DNA from: Candidatus Proximibacter danicus
Lineage (GTDB): Bacteria; Pseudomonadota; Gammaproteobacteria; Burkholderiales; Rhodocyclaceae
NCBI GenBank assembly: GCA_016710885.1
Contig: JADJUC010000002.1
Location: 278,607 to 342,606, forward strand
DNA: 64,000 nt
Reading direction: 5' to 3'
Part shown: positions 62,388 to 64,000 of the stretch, piece after piece
How positions within the stretch are numbered: the stretch's first letter is position 1
Layout: each line of letters opens with the position of its first letter
Position numbers and translations under genes: made by a program
Notes under the pieces: model-generated
What the model saw: only the letters and a program-made list of their open reading frames with translations
The model's database searches: none
Told to the model about the DNA's origin: nothing

Positions 62388-62609
62388 ATGAACAAGCTTG
62401 CCGCCACCCTCGCCCTCTGCCTGCTCACAGCTCCGGCATTCGCCCAGAAATCCTGCGACGAACTCAAGTCGAACATCGCCGCCAAGATTGAAAGCAAGGG
62501 TGTGAAGAACTACCAGCTGGAAATCGTCGCGGCCGACGACGCCAAGGATGCCAAGACCGTTGGCACTTGCGAACACGGCAAGAAGAAGATCACCTACAAA
62601 AAATCGTAA
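62388..62609 (+). CDS. small secreted DUF1161 protein
   Basis: A 73-residue protein with a signal peptide (MNKLAATLALCLLTAPAFAQ) and a short mature part with two cysteines (KSCDELKSNIAAKIESKGVK, GTCEHGKKKITYKK), the DUF1161 pattern. AGGAG precedes the start. Function is unknown; the cysteines probably form a disulfide. Confidence 0.88.
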   Translation: MNKLAATLALCLLTAPAFAQKSCDELKSNIAAKIESKGVKNYQLEIVAADDAKDAKTVGTCEHGKKKITYKKS

Positions 62610-63039
62610 GGTGGTTTCGCGGCGAGGGAACGCAGCACGAGGAATGGCCGCTTTGGGCGAAGGAACTCAGTGAGTGCAATCGGCCAACAAGTGCCGCACG
62701 TTGCTTCTCCAGATCAGCGATCTGAGAGACCACAGCCCCCTGAAACCTGCCTTAGGGCCAATTCACATAATCGGCCGTTGCTGCCGTTGACTACTTAATT
62801 CAATCTGGCCGCAGTTTGGGGGCAAGCAGCCTGAATCTGCAAAGCAAGAGGTACTTCAAGCTTCTGTTCGTAGGGAAGTTTCATCCAAAACATTTGACGA
62901 TGCCACCCCCGATTCGACACGTTCATTAGAACTCACGTTCTAGTTCCAGCATCCTCTCAATACGACCAGCAAAGAATCGCTTTGTCAAAAGCTTCGCTTA
63001 TTGGTTAATTGGTAAAATTCGGCTTGGGTTAGCGGACCT
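62610..63039. other. 430-base region without recognised gene
   Basis: No open frame with family character was seen on either strand. It presumably holds the promoter of the FIST gene; TTGTCA at 62982-62987 has no good -10 partner at standard spacing. Confidence 0.5.
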
Positions 63040-64000
63040 ATGGACAAGGCAAAGGGGGCATCTTGTATTTAAGTTATTGCAACGCGGACCGAGCGGCTGC
63101 CGACTTGGCGGCTGCTTCTGAACACAGCAACCGTTGGCTGTTATGCGTCGCTGACCGGCATGGAGATGACCTACCGGCACTGCTGACAGCATGCAGCCGC
63201 CACGATCTTGATGTGTGTGGGGGCATTTTCCCCGGGCTGATCGAAGGCAGCAGAGGGCGAGACAGCGGAATCGTCGCCATTCCCTTGCCAACCGAAAGTC
63301 ATATTGCATTGGCACACCTGGCCCCCAGAGCAACTGGAATGGATTGTGCCACCACCGGAACCAGGTGAAACCCGTTACGCCAGCTCCATCCTGCTGGTCG
63401 ATTGCATGGCACACAATGTCGAAGGATTGATGGATAAGGTATTCGATCACTTTGGCAGCCGCATGAATCATATCGGCGCCGGAGCTGGATACCACGACCT
63501 ACGTGCAGCGCCGGTAATTTTTACTCGGGAGGGTCTACACCCCGAAGCCGCGTTGATGGTCGTCCTGCCTCGCCAACTGGCTTTGAGCGTGAGGCATGGC
63601 TGGAAACGGGTGGCAGGCCCTTTCGTGGTATCCGCTCCCCGGGCAACGTGATCCAGGAGCTTAACTGGGAAACGGCCGGCGGCTTCTACCGCGGCCAAGT
63701 GGAACTCCAGAACCCCTCCCTGCGCGGAAAACCATTATTCCCTGACATGAACTCGGCCTACCCCCTCTGCATCGCAAAGGAGGGCAGTGAGGACATCATC
63801 CGAGACCCTATGTATATCACCGACGCCGATGAAGTAAGGGTGCTTTCCGACGTGGCTGAAAATTCTGTCATGTATCTGGCTCATGGCAACCGAGAAACCT
63901 TGATCGAGGCAGCCCGCGAGGCGGCAGACACTTGCCCTACACCGTTTAACGCGGAGGTGTGTTTTGTTTCCGACTGCTATTCCCGCGTGCTGATGCTGGG
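63040..64000 (+). CDS. FIST-domain sensor protein, frameshifted and cut by window edge
   Basis: Three frames join into a FIST N/C protein: LYLSYCNADRAAADLAAASE and DLDVCGGIFPGLIEGS; then ETRYASSILLVDCMAHNVEG, HIGAGAGYHDLRAAPVIFTR; then PGNVIQELNWETAGGFYRGQ to CFVSDCYSRVLMLG at the window end. The likely start ATG 63040 needs six G where five are read (63054-63058). Other shifts lie near 63320 and 63630. FIST domains are ligand-sensing modules found with signal transduction genes; the C-terminal effector, if any, lies outside. Confidence 0.75.

Overview
The window looks like a chromosomal segment of a betaproteobacterium, most like the Rhodocyclales (Dechloromonas/Azonexus type). This rests on protein families and gene order (pcnB-folK-dNK-panBCD, DNR-type regulators, aauRS-aspA-gltIJKL) recognised by eye, not on a database search. 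Base composition is high-GC throughout. No rRNA, tRNA, CRISPR array or complete transposon was seen. Many genes carry single-base frameshifts, often in homopolymer runs. They are concentrated at about 24-35 kb and 59-64 kb, with single cases near 14.2 and 22.5 kb, so consensus errors must be weighed against real gene decay.

Layout. 1-6 kb: pcnB (partial), folK, a small membrane protein, a cytoplasmic zinc-binding chemoreceptor, a deoxynucleoside kinase and the pantothenate genes panB, panC, panD. 6-9 kb: a NYN/LOTUS RNA-binding protein, then copper-delivery genes (Sco, YdbL-like, PCuAC). 9-22 kb: a respiratory locus with two CtaA-type proteins, a 50-residue membrane protein, a two-subunit heme-copper oxidoreductase, ctaB, a second Sco, two cytochrome-b fusion proteins, a TlpA-type thioredoxin and a second, divergent heme-copper subunit I. 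22-24 kb: a HicBA-like pair, a DNR-type Crp/Fnr regulator and a truncated second DNR copy next to a DUF4160/DUF2442 pair. 24-32.4 kb (minus strand): a Geobacter-like split pilin pair followed by an ABC exporter and envelope or glycan genes. 32.6-45.5 kb (minus strand): an HD-GYP protein, an MNT/HEPN pair, and an apparent operon with a GAF-PilB ATPase, cyclic-nucleotide receptor, cyclic-nucleotide phosphodiesterase, adenylate cyclase, FHA protein, PP2C phosphatase and CHASE2 Ser/Thr kinase. 45.8-50.6 kb: a YjbE/TerC protein, a carbonic-anhydrase-like protein lacking zinc ligands, sucCD and a DUF2889 protein. 50.7-59 kb: acidic amino acid uptake and use (aauRS, aspA, gltIJKL) with a sigma-54 promoter and two palindromic activator sites. 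59-64 kb: damaged M61 peptidase, response regulator, pentapeptide-repeat and FIST genes.

The most interesting part is the 9-24 kb respiratory locus. The main subunit I keeps all heme and CuB histidines but has glutamine where oxygen reductases carry the helix-VI active-site tyrosine. TTGAT-N4-GTCAA boxes lie before the oxidase operon and before the cytochrome-b operon, each near -41.5 from a plausible -10. A cysteine-free DNR-type regulator with an E-SR recognition helix is encoded nearby. Together these suggest an anaerobically or NO-induced pathway, possibly NO reduction, rather than an ordinary aerobic terminal oxidase. The second point of interest is the split pilin locus and the large cyclic-nucleotide/phospho-signalling operon beside it.
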